Assembly (NCBI GenBank): GCA_025054905.1
Contig: JANWZF010000070.1
Location: forward strand, 1 to 8,724
Length of the DNA stretch: 8,724 nucleotides
Direction: 5' to 3'
From: Tepidimonas sp.
GTDB lineage: Bacteria; Pseudomonadota; Gammaproteobacteria; Burkholderiales; Burkholderiaceae_C
The first letter of the stretch is position 1. The number at the start of each line of letters is the position of its first letter. The position numbers and the translations under genes were made by a program. Below, one piece after another: positions 1 through 7,281 of this stretch. The notes beneath the pieces were generated by a model. That model worked only from the letters and a program-made list of their open reading frames with translations, was not told the origin of the DNA and did no database searches.

Positions 1-518
1 CCGACCTCCAGGGCCGTGGCCGCATCCAGCGGCTCACCCAGCAGCAAGGCCTCCGCCGCGCGGTGGTAGCCCATCAGCTGCGGCAGCAGCAGACTGGAGG
101 CGCCTTCCGCGCACAGCCCCAGGTTGACAAACGGCATCGAAAACGCCGCGTTGTCGCCGGCCACCACCAGATCGCAGTGCAGCAGCATCGTGGTGCCGAT
201 GCCCACCGCCGGGCCACACACCGCCGCCAGCAGCGGCTTGGGGAAGGTGGCGATCGTGCGCAAAAAGTCAAACACTGGGCTGCTGGTGCCCGCAGGGGGC
301 GCATGCAGGAATTCCTCGATGTCGTTGCCAGCGCTGAACAGGGTCTCCTGCCCCTGGATGACCGCCACCCGCACGGCCCCATCGTCCACAGCCTGCTGCA
401 AGGCCGCGGCCAGGGTGGCGTACATCGCCTGGGTCAGGGCATTTTTACGCTGGGGACGGTTCAGTGTCAGGGTCAGCACGCCGCCTTCGGTGTGCTGAAG
501 GATGTCGGGGGTGGTCAT
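1..518 (-). CDS. Crotonase-fold protein, probable delta3,delta2-enoyl-CoA isomerase (partial, C-terminus outside window)
   Basis: The ATG at 518 follows an AGGAG ribosome site (526-530) by 7 nt. About 172 N-terminal residues are present and the frame stays open to the window edge; the family is usually about 260 residues, so roughly a third is missing. The crotonase oxyanion-hole motifs are visible: FSAGNDI (residues 61-67) and CGPAVGIG (101-108). At the two positions that hold the catalytic glutamates of classical enoyl-CoA hydratase (rat Glu144 and Glu164) I align Thr110 and Phe130, so both are absent. The segment NLGLCAEGASS (132-142) resembles eukaryotic peroxisomal delta3,delta2-enoyl-CoA isomerases, where the glutamate of this segment (here Glu138) is the catalytic base. 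I infer isomerase rather than hydratase activity, moving 3-enoyl-CoA double bonds into the 2-trans position. It is the last visible gene of the beta-oxidation operon, 22 bp after the thiolase stop. Automatic annotation would probably call it enoyl-CoA hydratase. Family membership is near certain; the reaction is an inference. Confidence 0.9.
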   Translation of the reverse strand, partial: MTTPDILQHTEGGVLTLTLNRPQRKNALTQAMYATLAAALQQAVDDGAVRVAVIQGQETLFSAGNDIEEFLHAPPAGTSSPVFDFLRTIATFPKPLLAAVCGPAVGIGTTMLLHCDLVVAGDNAAFSMPFVNLGLCAEGASSLLLPQLMGYHRAAEALLLGEPLDAATALEV

Positions 519-540
519 GCGCAGGCTCCTGGTGCCGCGA

Positions 541-1776
541 TCATACGCGCTCGAAGATGCCGGCAGCACCCTGCCCCATGCCCACACACATCGTGACCAT
601 GCCGTAGCGCAGGCGGTGGCGACGCAGGGCATGCACGACGGTGGCCGAGCGGATGGCGCCCGTGGCCCCCAGCGGGTGGCCCAGCGCAATCGCCCCTCCG
701 AGCGGGTTGACCTTGGCCGGGTCCAGGTTCAGCTCACGCATCACGGCCAGCGACTGCGCCGCGAACGCCTCGTTGAGCTCGATCCAGTCGAGATCGTCTT
801 GCTTGAGGCCAGCGGCCTTCAGCGCAGCCGGGATGGCCTGCACCGGCCCGATGCCCATGATGTGCGGCGGCACCCCGCGCGAGGCGTAGCTGACAAAGCG
901 CGCCAGCGGCTGCAGGCCAAACCGGCGCACCGCGGCTTCGCTGGCCAGAATCAGCGCGCCGGCTCCGTCGGAAGTCTGCGAGCTGTTGCCTGCAGTCACG
1001 CTACCCATACCGGTGGGAGTGCGGTCGGCACGCCACGGCGTGGCAAACACGGGCTTGAGCTTGGCCAGTGCCTCTAGGCTGGTGTCGGCGCGCGGGCCCT
1101 CGTCCTGGGTCACCATGCGTGTGCGCACCGTGACCTCGCCACGCTCGGCATCCAGCTCACGCTCCTGCACTGGCACCGGTGTGATCTCGTCGTTGAACTC
1201 ACCGGCCTGCTGGGCACGGATGGCGCGCTGGTGCGACTGCAGCGCAAATTCATCCTGCGCCTGGCGCGACACCTTCCACTGCTGCGCCACCTTCTCGGCA
1301 GTCAGCCCCATACCGTAGGCGATGCCGTAGTCCTCCACGTTGCCCAGGTTGGCGAAGATGCGCGGGTTCAGGCTGGGGGTGTTGCCCATCATCGGCACCA
1401 GGCTCATGCTTTCCACACCCGCGGCGATCATCACGTCGGCTTCACCGACGCGGATGCGGTCGGCAGCCATCTGCACCGCCGACAGACCGGAGGCGCAGAA
1501 GCGGTTGACCGTGATGCCGCCCACACTCTTGGGCAGCCCGGCCAGCACGGCCCCAACGCGCGCGACGTTCAACCCCTGCTGCGCTTCCGGGATGGCGCAG
1601 CCGCAGATGACGTCTTCGATGGCGGCCGGATCCAGCGCCGGCACTTGCTCCAGCGCGGCGCGCAGCACGTGCGCCAGCAGGTCATCGGGCCGGGTGTGGC
1701 GAAACGCGCCCTTGTGCGACTTGCCGATCGGGGTGCGGGTGGCCGCGACGATGTAGGCATCCTGCAGCGTTTTCAT
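541..1776 (-). CDS. fadA: Acetyl-CoA C-acyltransferase (3-ketoacyl-CoA thiolase, FadA type)
   Basis: The 411-residue protein is a full-length thiolase that cleaves 3-ketoacyl-CoA with CoA to give acetyl-CoA and a shortened acyl-CoA, the last step of a beta-oxidation cycle in the cytoplasm. The nucleophilic cysteine is Cys94 in NRFCASGLSA. The other active-site blocks are NEAFAAQ (335-341), GHPLGATG with His367 (366-373), and the C-terminal CVGMGQG with Cys397 (397-403). The N-terminal thiolase half starts at YIVAATRTPIGK. The ATG at 1776 is preceded by AAGG with 9 nt spacing and lies 21 bp after the FadN-type gene's stop, so the two are surely cotranscribed. In FadN/FadA systems such as Bacillus subtilis fadNAE, the thiolase works alongside the dehydrogenase/hydratase protein. 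A biosynthetic acetoacetyl-CoA thiolase is the alternative, but the operon context argues for degradation. Chain-length preference cannot be read from the sequence. Confidence 0.95.
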   Translation of the reverse strand: MKTLQDAYIVAATRTPIGKSHKGAFRHTRPDDLLAHVLRAALEQVPALDPAAIEDVICGCAIPEAQQGLNVARVGAVLAGLPKSVGGITVNRFCASGLSAVQMAADRIRVGEADVMIAAGVESMSLVPMMGNTPSLNPRIFANLGNVEDYGIAYGMGLTAEKVAQQWKVSRQAQDEFALQSHQRAIRAQQAGEFNDEITPVPVQERELDAERGEVTVRTRMVTQDEGPRADTSLEALAKLKPVFATPWRADRTPTGMGSVTAGNSSQTSDGAGALILASEAAVRRFGLQPLARFVSYASRGVPPHIMGIGPVQAIPAALKAAGLKQDDLDWIELNEAFAAQSLAVMRELNLDPAKVNPLGGAIALGHPLGATGAIRSATVVHALRRHRLRYGMVTMCVGMGQGAAGIFERV

Positions 1777-1797
1777 ATCGTTGATCCTTGCCAGAGT

Positions 1798-4209
1798 TCA
1801 GTTGCGCAGGGGCTTGCCGTCGTTGAGCAGCGCCAGGATGCGCGCCTGCGTCTTGGGTTGGACGATGAGGGCGCAGAAGGCCTCGCGCTCCAGCTTCATC
1901 AGGTATTCCTCGGTCACCAGCGTGCCGGCCTCCACGTCGCCGCCGGTGACCACGTGCGCGATGCGGCTGGCGATTTCAAAGTCGTATGCCGTGATGAAGC
2001 CGCCGTCGCGCATGTTGACGAGTTGGCCCAGGATCGTGGCTTTGCCGCTGCGGCCCGCCACCGCGAAGGGGCGCGGCAGCGGCGGGCGGTAGCCGGCCTC
2101 GCGCATGGACTGCGCAGTGCGCAGCGCCACCCACAGCAGCTCGTCGCGGTGCGGCACGATCACATCGCTGTCGAGCAGGTAGCCGAGCTTGCGGCTTTCC
2201 AGCGCGCTGGTGCCCACGGTGGCCATCGCCGCGGCCTTGAAGCCTTCGGTCAGGAATGGCAGCAGGTCGGTGCCGGTGCTGGCACGCGCGTTTTCCGCGG
2301 CGCGGCGGGCGATGTAGGTCAGGCCACCCGCGCCCGGGATCAGGCCCACGCCCACTTCCACCAAGCCCATGTAGCTTTCCATATGCGCGACGCGGCGGGC
2401 GCAGTGCACGGCCAGCTCGCAGCCTCCGCCCAGCGCCATGCCCCGCACCGCAGCCACGGTGGGCACCTGGGCGTAGCGCAGGCGCAGCATCACACGCTGC
2501 ATTTCGGCTTCCACCGACTCGATGGCCTGCACGCCCATCGCGGCAAAAGCCGGCAGCGTGGCCTGCAGGTCGGCGCCGACCGAAAACGGCTCGTCGCCAG
2601 ACCACACGACCAGGCCGGCAAAGCGGGCTTCGGCTTCGTTCACGGCACGGTCCAGGCCCTCGACGACCGCCGGGCTGATGGCGTGCATCTTGGTCTTGAG
2701 GCTGGCCACCAGCACATCGTCCAGGCCTGGGCGCGTCAGCGTCCACAGGCGGATGGCGTCGTCCTCGTAAACGGTGGTGCCATCGGTGCGCCAATCGGGC
2801 CCACTTTCGCCCCGCACACGCTCGCGGTAGAGCTGGCGCGCATGCACCGGCAGCGTGCGCGGTGGTTCGAAGCGACCGCTGGCCGGGTTCCACGACCCTT
2901 GCGGCTGGTGCACGCCGCCAAGCTCGGCCACCGGCCCCTCGAACACCCAGGCCGGCAGTGGCGCCGAGCACAGCGCGCGCCCGGCGTCGATGTCCTCCTG
3001 CACCATGCGCGCCACCTCCAGCCAGCCGGCTTCCTGCCACAGCTCAAAAGGCCCCTGGCTCATGCCAAAGCCCCAGCGCATGGCCTGGTCCACGTCGCGG
3101 GCTGTCTCGGCGATCGACTGCAGATGCAGCGCCGCGTAGTGAAAGCCGTTGCGCAGGATCGCCCACAGAAAGCGGCCCTGGGGGCCTTCGGCGTTGCGCA
3201 GCAGCTTCAGTCGCTCGGACGCCGGCTTTTTCAGCATGCGGCCGTACACCTCGTCGGCCTTGGCGCCAGCAGGCACATAGTCGCCGCGGGCCAGGTCAAA
3301 ACGCAGCACCTCGCGGCCAACCTTCTTGTAAAAGCCCGCCTTGGTCTTTTGCCCCAGATGGCCTTGGTCCAGCAAGACTTGCAGCACCTTGGGCGTGGCA
3401 AAGCTCGCGTAGAACGGGTCAGTCTCGGGGCTGAGCTGGGTTTGCATCGTGCGGATGACGTGCGCCAGCGTATCCAGCCCCACCACGTCGGCGGTGCGAA
3501 AGGTGCCGCTGGAGGCCCGCCCCAGCCGTTTGCCCGTCAGGTCATCGACCACGTCGAAGGTCAGCCCGTAGCGCTCGGCCTCGATCATCGTCGACAGCAT
3601 GCCGGCGATGCCGATGCGGTTGGCCACAAAATTGGGCGTGTCCTTGGCGCGCACGACGTTCTTGCCCAGCGTGGTGGTGGCAAAGCTTTCTAGCTCGTCC
3701 AGCACGTCGGGGCGGGTGGCCGGGGTGGCGATCAGCTCCACCAGCGGCATGTAGCGCGGCGGGTTGAAGAAGTGGATGCCGCAAAAGCGTGACCGCAGGG
3801 ACTCGGGCAGCGGCTCGGCCAGCTGGCCAATCGACAGGCCCGAGGTGTTGGAGGCCAGGATCGCATGCTCAGCCAGATGCGGCGCGATGCGGGCATAGAG
3901 CTGGTGCTTCCAGTCCATGCGCTCGGCAATGGCCTCGATGACCAGATCGCACTCGCGCAGCAGCGGCAGGTGTTCGTCGTAATTGGCTGGCCGGATCAAC
4001 TCGGCGTCATCGGCCACGCCCAGCGGGCTGGGCTTCATCTTCTTCAGGTTGGCGATGGCCTGGCGGGCAATCGCGCTTGGGTCGGCGCCCTCTTTGGGCA
4101 GGTCAAACAGGATCACGGGCACGCGCACGTTGACCAGGTGGGCGGCGATCTGCGCACCCATGACCCCGGCGCCGAGCACGGCCACACGGCGGATCAGAAA
4201 GCGGGACAT
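1798..4209 (-). CDS. fadN: FadN-type 3-hydroxyacyl-CoA dehydrogenase / enoyl-CoA hydratase
   Basis: This 803-residue bifunctional beta-oxidation enzyme has the reverse domain order to E. coli FadB/FadJ. The NAD-binding 3-hydroxyacyl-CoA dehydrogenase comes first: Rossmann motif GAGVMG (13-18), SNTSGL (120-125), catalytic His146 in GIHFFNPP (144-151) with Glu158 in VELI as likely partner, NFVANRIG (193-200), then the helical C-terminal dehydrogenase domain to about residue 400. A linker of about 70 residues, rich in Pro and Gly, follows. The crotonase domain begins near 480, with FSVGADL (542-548), GMALGGGCE (590-598) and GLIPGAGG (622-629). Both hydratase glutamates appear to be present, Glu598 and Glu618, so it should hydrate 2-enoyl-CoA and then oxidise the 3-hydroxyacyl-CoA. 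The length and order match B. subtilis FadN (about 790 residues). The ATG at 4209 has AAGGA upstream with rather long (11 nt) spacing, and GAGVMG sits where this family expects it. The gene lies between the DUF2147 gene (36 bp upstream) and the thiolase (21 bp downstream). The domain calls are firm; the symbol rests on architecture. Confidence 0.93.
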   Translation of the reverse strand: MSRFLIRRVAVLGAGVMGAQIAAHLVNVRVPVILFDLPKEGADPSAIARQAIANLKKMKPSPLGVADDAELIRPANYDEHLPLLRECDLVIEAIAERMDWKHQLYARIAPHLAEHAILASNTSGLSIGQLAEPLPESLRSRFCGIHFFNPPRYMPLVELIATPATRPDVLDELESFATTTLGKNVVRAKDTPNFVANRIGIAGMLSTMIEAERYGLTFDVVDDLTGKRLGRASSGTFRTADVVGLDTLAHVIRTMQTQLSPETDPFYASFATPKVLQVLLDQGHLGQKTKAGFYKKVGREVLRFDLARGDYVPAGAKADEVYGRMLKKPASERLKLLRNAEGPQGRFLWAILRNGFHYAALHLQSIAETARDVDQAMRWGFGMSQGPFELWQEAGWLEVARMVQEDIDAGRALCSAPLPAWVFEGPVAELGGVHQPQGSWNPASGRFEPPRTLPVHARQLYRERVRGESGPDWRTDGTTVYEDDAIRLWTLTRPGLDDVLVASLKTKMHAISPAVVEGLDRAVNEAEARFAGLVVWSGDEPFSVGADLQATLPAFAAMGVQAIESVEAEMQRVMLRLRYAQVPTVAAVRGMALGGGCELAVHCARRVAHMESYMGLVEVGVGLIPGAGGLTYIARRAAENARASTGTDLLPFLTEGFKAAAMATVGTSALESRKLGYLLDSDVIVPHRDELLWVALRTAQSMREAGYRPPLPRPFAVAGRSGKATILGQLVNMRDGGFITAYDFEIASRIAHVVTGGDVEAGTLVTEEYLMKLEREAFCALIVQPKTQARILALLNDGKPLRN

Positions 4210-4245
4210 GATGAATCGATTCCTTGACGCAGCGGTGCGAGGCCC

Positions 4246-4689
4246 TCAAGGCACCCGCACCCAGGTTTGAGTGCGACCGATGAACAACACCGAGCCGCGC
4301 ACTTCGAGCTTGGCGCCACCGTCCACCGGGGTCAGCCGGACGTTGTAGGTCTTGCCGTTTTCCGGGTCGAGGATGGTGCCGCCTTCCCAGACCGCTTTGC
4401 CCGGTACCTGGCGCACGCCGCGGATGATCTCCAGACCGACGAGAGGCTGATCCTTGCGGTCATCGGTGCAGGCGGTGCAACGGCGGTTGGGGTCGGCCCC
4501 CTTGCGCAGCAGCTTGTCGATGCGCCCGGTCAACACCCCATCTTTTTCGGTGATGACGACTTCGCTTTTGACCTCCTTGGTCTCGTCATCGATGGTGTGC
4601 CAGCGCCCCACCGGGCTCATTTGCGCTTGTGCGGGCAGCACGGCAGCAGCCAGCCCAACCGCGCACAACAGGGTGGACATCCGGATCAT
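4246..4689 (-). CDS. DUF2147-family exported protein
   Basis: This encodes a small protein of 147 residues with a clear Sec signal peptide: Met-Ile-Arg-Met, a hydrophobic core at about 5-18, and a likely cleavage after the second Ala of PAQA (residue 22), leaving a mature protein of about 125 residues in the periplasm or outside the cell. The mature part opens with SPVGRWHTID and carries VVITEKDGVLTGRI, a Cys-x-x-Cys pair (CTAC) in the segment after DPN, then PLVGLEII, GGTILDPENGKTYN and LEVRGSVLFIGRTQTW. These are hallmarks of DUF2147 (PF09917), a predicted beta-barrel-like family without an established function. I chose the ATG at 4689 over an in-frame ATG at 4716, because AGGAG (4697-4701) sits 7 nt before it and the longer form would put an Arg/Pro-rich stretch ahead of the signal peptide. 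It lies 28 bp after the acyl-CoA dehydrogenase stop and 36 bp before the FadN-type gene. An exported protein inside a cytoplasmic catabolic operon is notable. Its role is unknown; a link to the envelope or lipid handling would be speculation. Confidence 0.88.
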   Translation of the reverse strand: MIRMSTLLCAVGLAAAVLPAQAQMSPVGRWHTIDDETKEVKSEVVITEKDGVLTGRIDKLLRKGADPNRRCTACTDDRKDQPLVGLEIIRGVRQVPGKAVWEGGTILDPENGKTYNVRLTPVDGGAKLEVRGSVLFIGRTQTWVRVP

Positions 4690-4696
4690 CGGTCGT

Positions 4697-4701
4697 CTCC
4701 T
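4697..4701 (-). promoter_or_regulatory. Ribosome binding site of the DUF2147 gene
   Basis: AGGAG on the minus strand lies 7 nt before the ATG at 4689. It decides the start in favour of the form that begins directly with the signal peptide. Confidence 0.75.
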
Positions 4702-4717
4702 CGGCAACGGTGGCATG

Positions 4718-6526
4718 TCAAACGGTTGGCACGCCCAGCGCGGCGTCGCTGTCCAGCAGCACCGCCACCCCGCTGCGCGCCTGCCGCATCAGCGTGGCGG
4801 TTTCCGGGAACAGGCGCGCGAAATAAAAACGCGCCGTCTGCAGCTTGCCCTGGTAGAACGGATCGGTGCTGCCCGCGGCCATGGCCTTCAGCGCCACCGA
4901 GGCCATGCGGGCAAAGAAGTAGCCAAACACCAGATGACCGGCCACACGCAGGTAGGGCACCGCCGCCGCACCCGCCTCGTCGGGGTTTTGCAGCGCCTTG
5001 AAGCCGATCTCGGTGGTGAACTTGGTCATCTGTTCGGCCAGCTGCGCCAGCGGATTGATGAACTCGCTCATCTTCTCGTTGACGCCTTCTTCCTCGATCA
5101 GCTGCTGCACCATCTGGCCGAATTTCTTCAGCGTCGCGCCCTGGTTGGCCAGCACTTTGCGCCCCAGCAGGTCAAGCGCCTGGATCGTGTTGGTGCCCTC
5201 GTAGATCATGTTGATGCGGGCATCGCGCACGAACTGCTCCATCCCCCACTCCCGGATGTAGCCGTGGCCGCCAAAGACCTGCAGGCACTCGTTGACCGCG
5301 ATGAAGCCGTTGTCGGTCAGGAACGCCTTGGCAATCGGGGTCAGCAGCGCCAGCAGCTCGGCGCTGTCGCGGCGCACCTGCTCGTCGGGATGATGCAACT
5401 CATGGTCCAGCAACAGCGCGCAGTACATCAGCAGCGCGCGTCCGCCCTCGGCGTACGCCTTGGCCGTCAGCAGCATGCGGCGCACATCCGGGTGCACGAT
5501 GATCGGATCGGCGGGCTTGTCCTTGGCCTTCGGCCCCGACAGGCTGCGCATCTGGATGCGATCCTTGGCATAGGCCAGGGCGTTCTGGAATGCAACCTCG
5601 GTGAGCCCGACCGACTGGTTGCCCACCCCGAGGCGCGCCGCGTTCATCATCACGAACATCGCCTGCAGACCCTTGTTCGGCTGCCCCACCAGCGTGCCCA
5701 CCGCGCCGTCCAGGATCATCTGACAGGTGGCGTTGCCGTGGATGCCCATCTTGTGCTCGATCCCCCCGCAGTAGATGGCGTTGCGCTCGCCCAGGCTGCC
5801 GTCGGGGTTGACTTTGTATTTGGGCACGACAAACAGGCTGATGCCTTTGGTGCCCGGCGGGGCATCGGGCAGGCGCGCCAGCACCAGATGGACGATGTTG
5901 TCGGCCAGGTCGTGTTCGCCGGCCGAAATGAAGATCTTCTGGCCCGTCAGCTTGTAGGTGCCATCCGGCTGCGGCTCGGCCTTGGTGCGCAGCAGGCCGA
6001 GGTCGGTGCCGCAGTGCGGCTCGGTCAGGCACATCGTGCCGGTCCACTCGCCGCTGGTCAGCTTGGGCAGGTACAGGCGCTTCTGTTCCTCCGTGCCATG
6101 CGCGTGCAGGCATTCGTAGGCGCCGTGGCTCAGCCCCGGGTACATGGTCCAGGCCTGGTTGGCGCTGTTGAGCATCTCGTAGAAGCACTGGTTGACCACG
6201 AACGGCAAACCCTGCCCGCCGTGGGCCGGATCGCAGCTTAGCGCCGGCCAACCGCCCGCCACGTACTGCTGGTAAGCGCTTTTGAAACCCGTGGGCGTTG
6301 TCACCGTGTGCGTGGCTGGGTCGTGACGGCAGCCTTCGGCATCCCCGCTGAGGTTGAGCGGAAACACCACCTCCGCGGCAAACTTGCCACCCTCTTCCAG
6401 CACGGCGTTGAGGGTGTCGGCGTCCACCTCGGCGTGCGGGGGGCAGGGCTTGAGCTGGTCCACCACGCGCAGGACTTCGTGCAGCACGAACTGCATGTCG
6501 CGCAGGGGCGGGGTGTATTGCGGCAT
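4718..6526 (-). CDS. Acyl-CoA dehydrogenase, long form with extra N- and C-terminal domains (FadE/DmdC-like)
   Basis: This 602-residue FAD enzyme introduces the 2-trans double bond into acyl-CoA, the first step of beta-oxidation, passing electrons probably to electron-transfer flavoprotein. Residues 1-34 (MPQYTPPLRDMQFVLHEVL) match the short N-terminal segment found in this long subfamily (PF12418 type). The middle holds the acyl-CoA dehydrogenase core: MCLTEPHCGTDLG (165-177), TGQKIFISAGEHD (194-206), the LGVGNQSVG helix (299-307), FGGHGYIREWGMEQ (418-431) and YEGTNTIQALDLLGRK (442-457). Glu443 is at the place of the catalytic base. Residues from about 465 to 595 form the additional C-terminal domain (PF12806 type). 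The ATG at 6526 follows AAGGAG (6534-6539) by 7 nt. The gene lies 62 bp after tetR, with no good promoter in between, so it is probably transcribed from the promoter before tetR. The same subfamily includes medium/long-chain fatty acyl-CoA dehydrogenases and 3-methylmercaptopropionyl-CoA dehydrogenase (DmdC). The company of FadN and FadA favours a fatty acyl substrate; chain length is open. Confidence 0.94.
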   Translation of the reverse strand: MPQYTPPLRDMQFVLHEVLRVVDQLKPCPPHAEVDADTLNAVLEEGGKFAAEVVFPLNLSGDAEGCRHDPATHTVTTPTGFKSAYQQYVAGGWPALSCDPAHGGQGLPFVVNQCFYEMLNSANQAWTMYPGLSHGAYECLHAHGTEEQKRLYLPKLTSGEWTGTMCLTEPHCGTDLGLLRTKAEPQPDGTYKLTGQKIFISAGEHDLADNIVHLVLARLPDAPPGTKGISLFVVPKYKVNPDGSLGERNAIYCGGIEHKMGIHGNATCQMILDGAVGTLVGQPNKGLQAMFVMMNAARLGVGNQSVGLTEVAFQNALAYAKDRIQMRSLSGPKAKDKPADPIIVHPDVRRMLLTAKAYAEGGRALLMYCALLLDHELHHPDEQVRRDSAELLALLTPIAKAFLTDNGFIAVNECLQVFGGHGYIREWGMEQFVRDARINMIYEGTNTIQALDLLGRKVLANQGATLKKFGQMVQQLIEEEGVNEKMSEFINPLAQLAEQMTKFTTEIGFKALQNPDEAGAAAVPYLRVAGHLVFGYFFARMASVALKAMAAGSTDPFYQGKLQTARFYFARLFPETATLMRQARSGVAVLLDSDAALGVPTV

Positions 6527-6588
6527 CGTCGGTCTCCTTGAGATGCGGGGAAGGAAGCGTGAAACGGAAAGATCACCCGCCGCGCGCC

Positions 6589-7248
6589 TTAAGGCGCCAC
6601 CTGGTAGCGGGCGATCAGGTTGTCGAAGCCGGTGCGGGCGTGCTGCAGCCCAGCCGGATTGCGCAGGAAGCGCGCCTCGTAATGCAAGGCCAGGATCAGG
6701 CCGTGGATTTCGAAGGCCACCTGGGCCGGATCGGCATCGGCGCGCAAATGTCCCTCATCGATGGCCATCTGCACCGCCTTGCGCACCGCTGCCTGCCAGG
6801 TGTTGACGGTGGCCACCAGCGCATCACGCACTGCACCGGGCCGATCGTCGAACTCCACCGCTCCGCTGATATAGATGCAGCCCGAATCGATTTCCAGCGA
6901 CGTTTGGCGCATCCAGTGATCGAACAGGGCACGCAGCCGCGGCAGCCCACGCGCCGCCGCCAGCGCCGGACGAAACACCTCGCGCTCGAAGCGAGCGTGG
7001 TACTCCCGCACGACGGCGATCTGCAATTCCTCGCGCGAGCCAAAGTGGGCGAACACGCCCGACTTGCTCATGCCCATCAGCTCGGCGATCGCCCCGATGC
7101 TGAGGCCCTCAAGCCCCACCTGCGACGCCAGCCCCAGGGCGGCGTCGATGATGGCGGCCTTGGTCTGCTGGCCCTTGTGAGGGGCGCGACCCGAGGCTCG
7201 CCCCCGCGAAGCGCTGGTCTCGGGGTCCGCCGCGGCGGTGTCGGCCAT
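6589..7248 (-). CDS. TetR/AcrR-family transcriptional repressor of the beta-oxidation operon
   Basis: The protein has 219 residues. After a disordered Ala/Arg/Ser-rich leader (1-25) comes a TetR-type DNA-binding domain: KAAIIDAALGLASQVG (30-45), LSIGAIAELMGMSKSGVFAHFGSREEL (49-75), with the recognition helix around 60-69. The C-terminal ligand domain (about 85-219) holds a segment with CIYISGAVEFDDRPG (124-138), seen in many TetR regulators of lipid or acyl-CoA genes; the ligand is unknown. The start is the ATG at 7248, because GGAGG (7254-7258) sits 5 nt before it. A TTG at 7260 is in frame, but it would make that ribosome site part of the coding sequence. The gene is first in the putative operon, ahead of acyl-CoA dehydrogenase. 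The inverted repeat over its promoter start region points to autorepression and to repression of the genes behind it, relieved by a metabolite. The family is certain; the regulon is inferred from position. Confidence 0.92.
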   Translation of the reverse strand: MADTAAADPETSASRGRASGRAPHKGQQTKAAIIDAALGLASQVGLEGLSIGAIAELMGMSKSGVFAHFGSREELQIAVVREYHARFEREVFRPALAAARGLPRLRALFDHWMRQTSLEIDSGCIYISGAVEFDDRPGAVRDALVATVNTWQAAVRKAVQMAIDEGHLRADADPAQVAFEIHGLILALHYEARFLRNPAGLQHARTGFDNLIARYQVAP

Positions 7249-7253
7249 CCTTG

Positions 7254-7258
7254 CCTCC
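7254..7258 (-). promoter_or_regulatory. Ribosome binding site of tetR
   Basis: GGAGG on the minus strand lies 5 nt before the ATG at 7248. It shows that this ATG, not the TTG at 7260, is the likely start. Confidence 0.75.
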
Positions 7259-7268
7259 AAAATAAAAC

Positions 7269-7280
7269 GAACGGTCGTTC
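7269..7280. promoter_or_regulatory. Inverted-repeat operator, probable TetR binding site
   Basis: The plus strand reads GAACGGTCGTTC, two 5-bp arms (GAACG and CGTTC) in perfect inverted repeat around a 2-bp centre. Such GAACG/CGTTC repeats are typical of operators of TetR-family repressors. It begins 2 nt after the -10 box, so it covers the expected transcription start, and lies about 20 bp before the tetR start codon. A bound dimer there would block RNA polymerase. No second copy was seen in the other intergenic regions of the window. Confidence 0.72.
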
Positions 7281-7281
7281 T

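Noticed and set aside
1231..3693. A plus-strand open frame of 820 codons antisense to the thiolase and the FadN-type gene
   Set aside because: The translation is rich in His, Arg, Gln, Ala and Gly with no recognisable domain. It mirrors real genes with high G/C at third positions, which suppresses stops on the opposite strand.
4690..4716. ATG at 4716 as the start of the DUF2147 protein
   Set aside because: It would add nine residues rich in Pro and Arg before the signal peptide, and overlap the AGGAG site that serves the ATG at 4689.
4454..6241. A plus-strand open frame of 595 codons antisense to the acyl-CoA dehydrogenase and DUF2147 genes
   Set aside because: It has the same low-complexity shadow composition, no ribosome site and no domain. 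The opposite strand encodes well-conserved proteins over the whole stretch.
6527..6588. A separate promoter or second TetR operator before the acyl-CoA dehydrogenase gene
   Set aside because: No -35/-10 pair and no GAACG/CGTTC repeat could be found there; only the ribosome site AAGGAG is clear.
6584..6597. Perfect 14-bp palindrome GCGCCTTAAGGCGC covering the tetR stop codon, considered as a terminator
   Set aside because: As RNA it gives only a 5-bp stem with a TTAA loop and no T run follows. The next gene is 62 bp on, on the same strand, so readthrough is expected. It may be chance.
7249..7260. TTG at 7260 as the start of tetR (four extra residues)
   Set aside because: The GGAGG ribosome site would lie inside the coding sequence. 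The ATG at 7248 has correct spacing to it.
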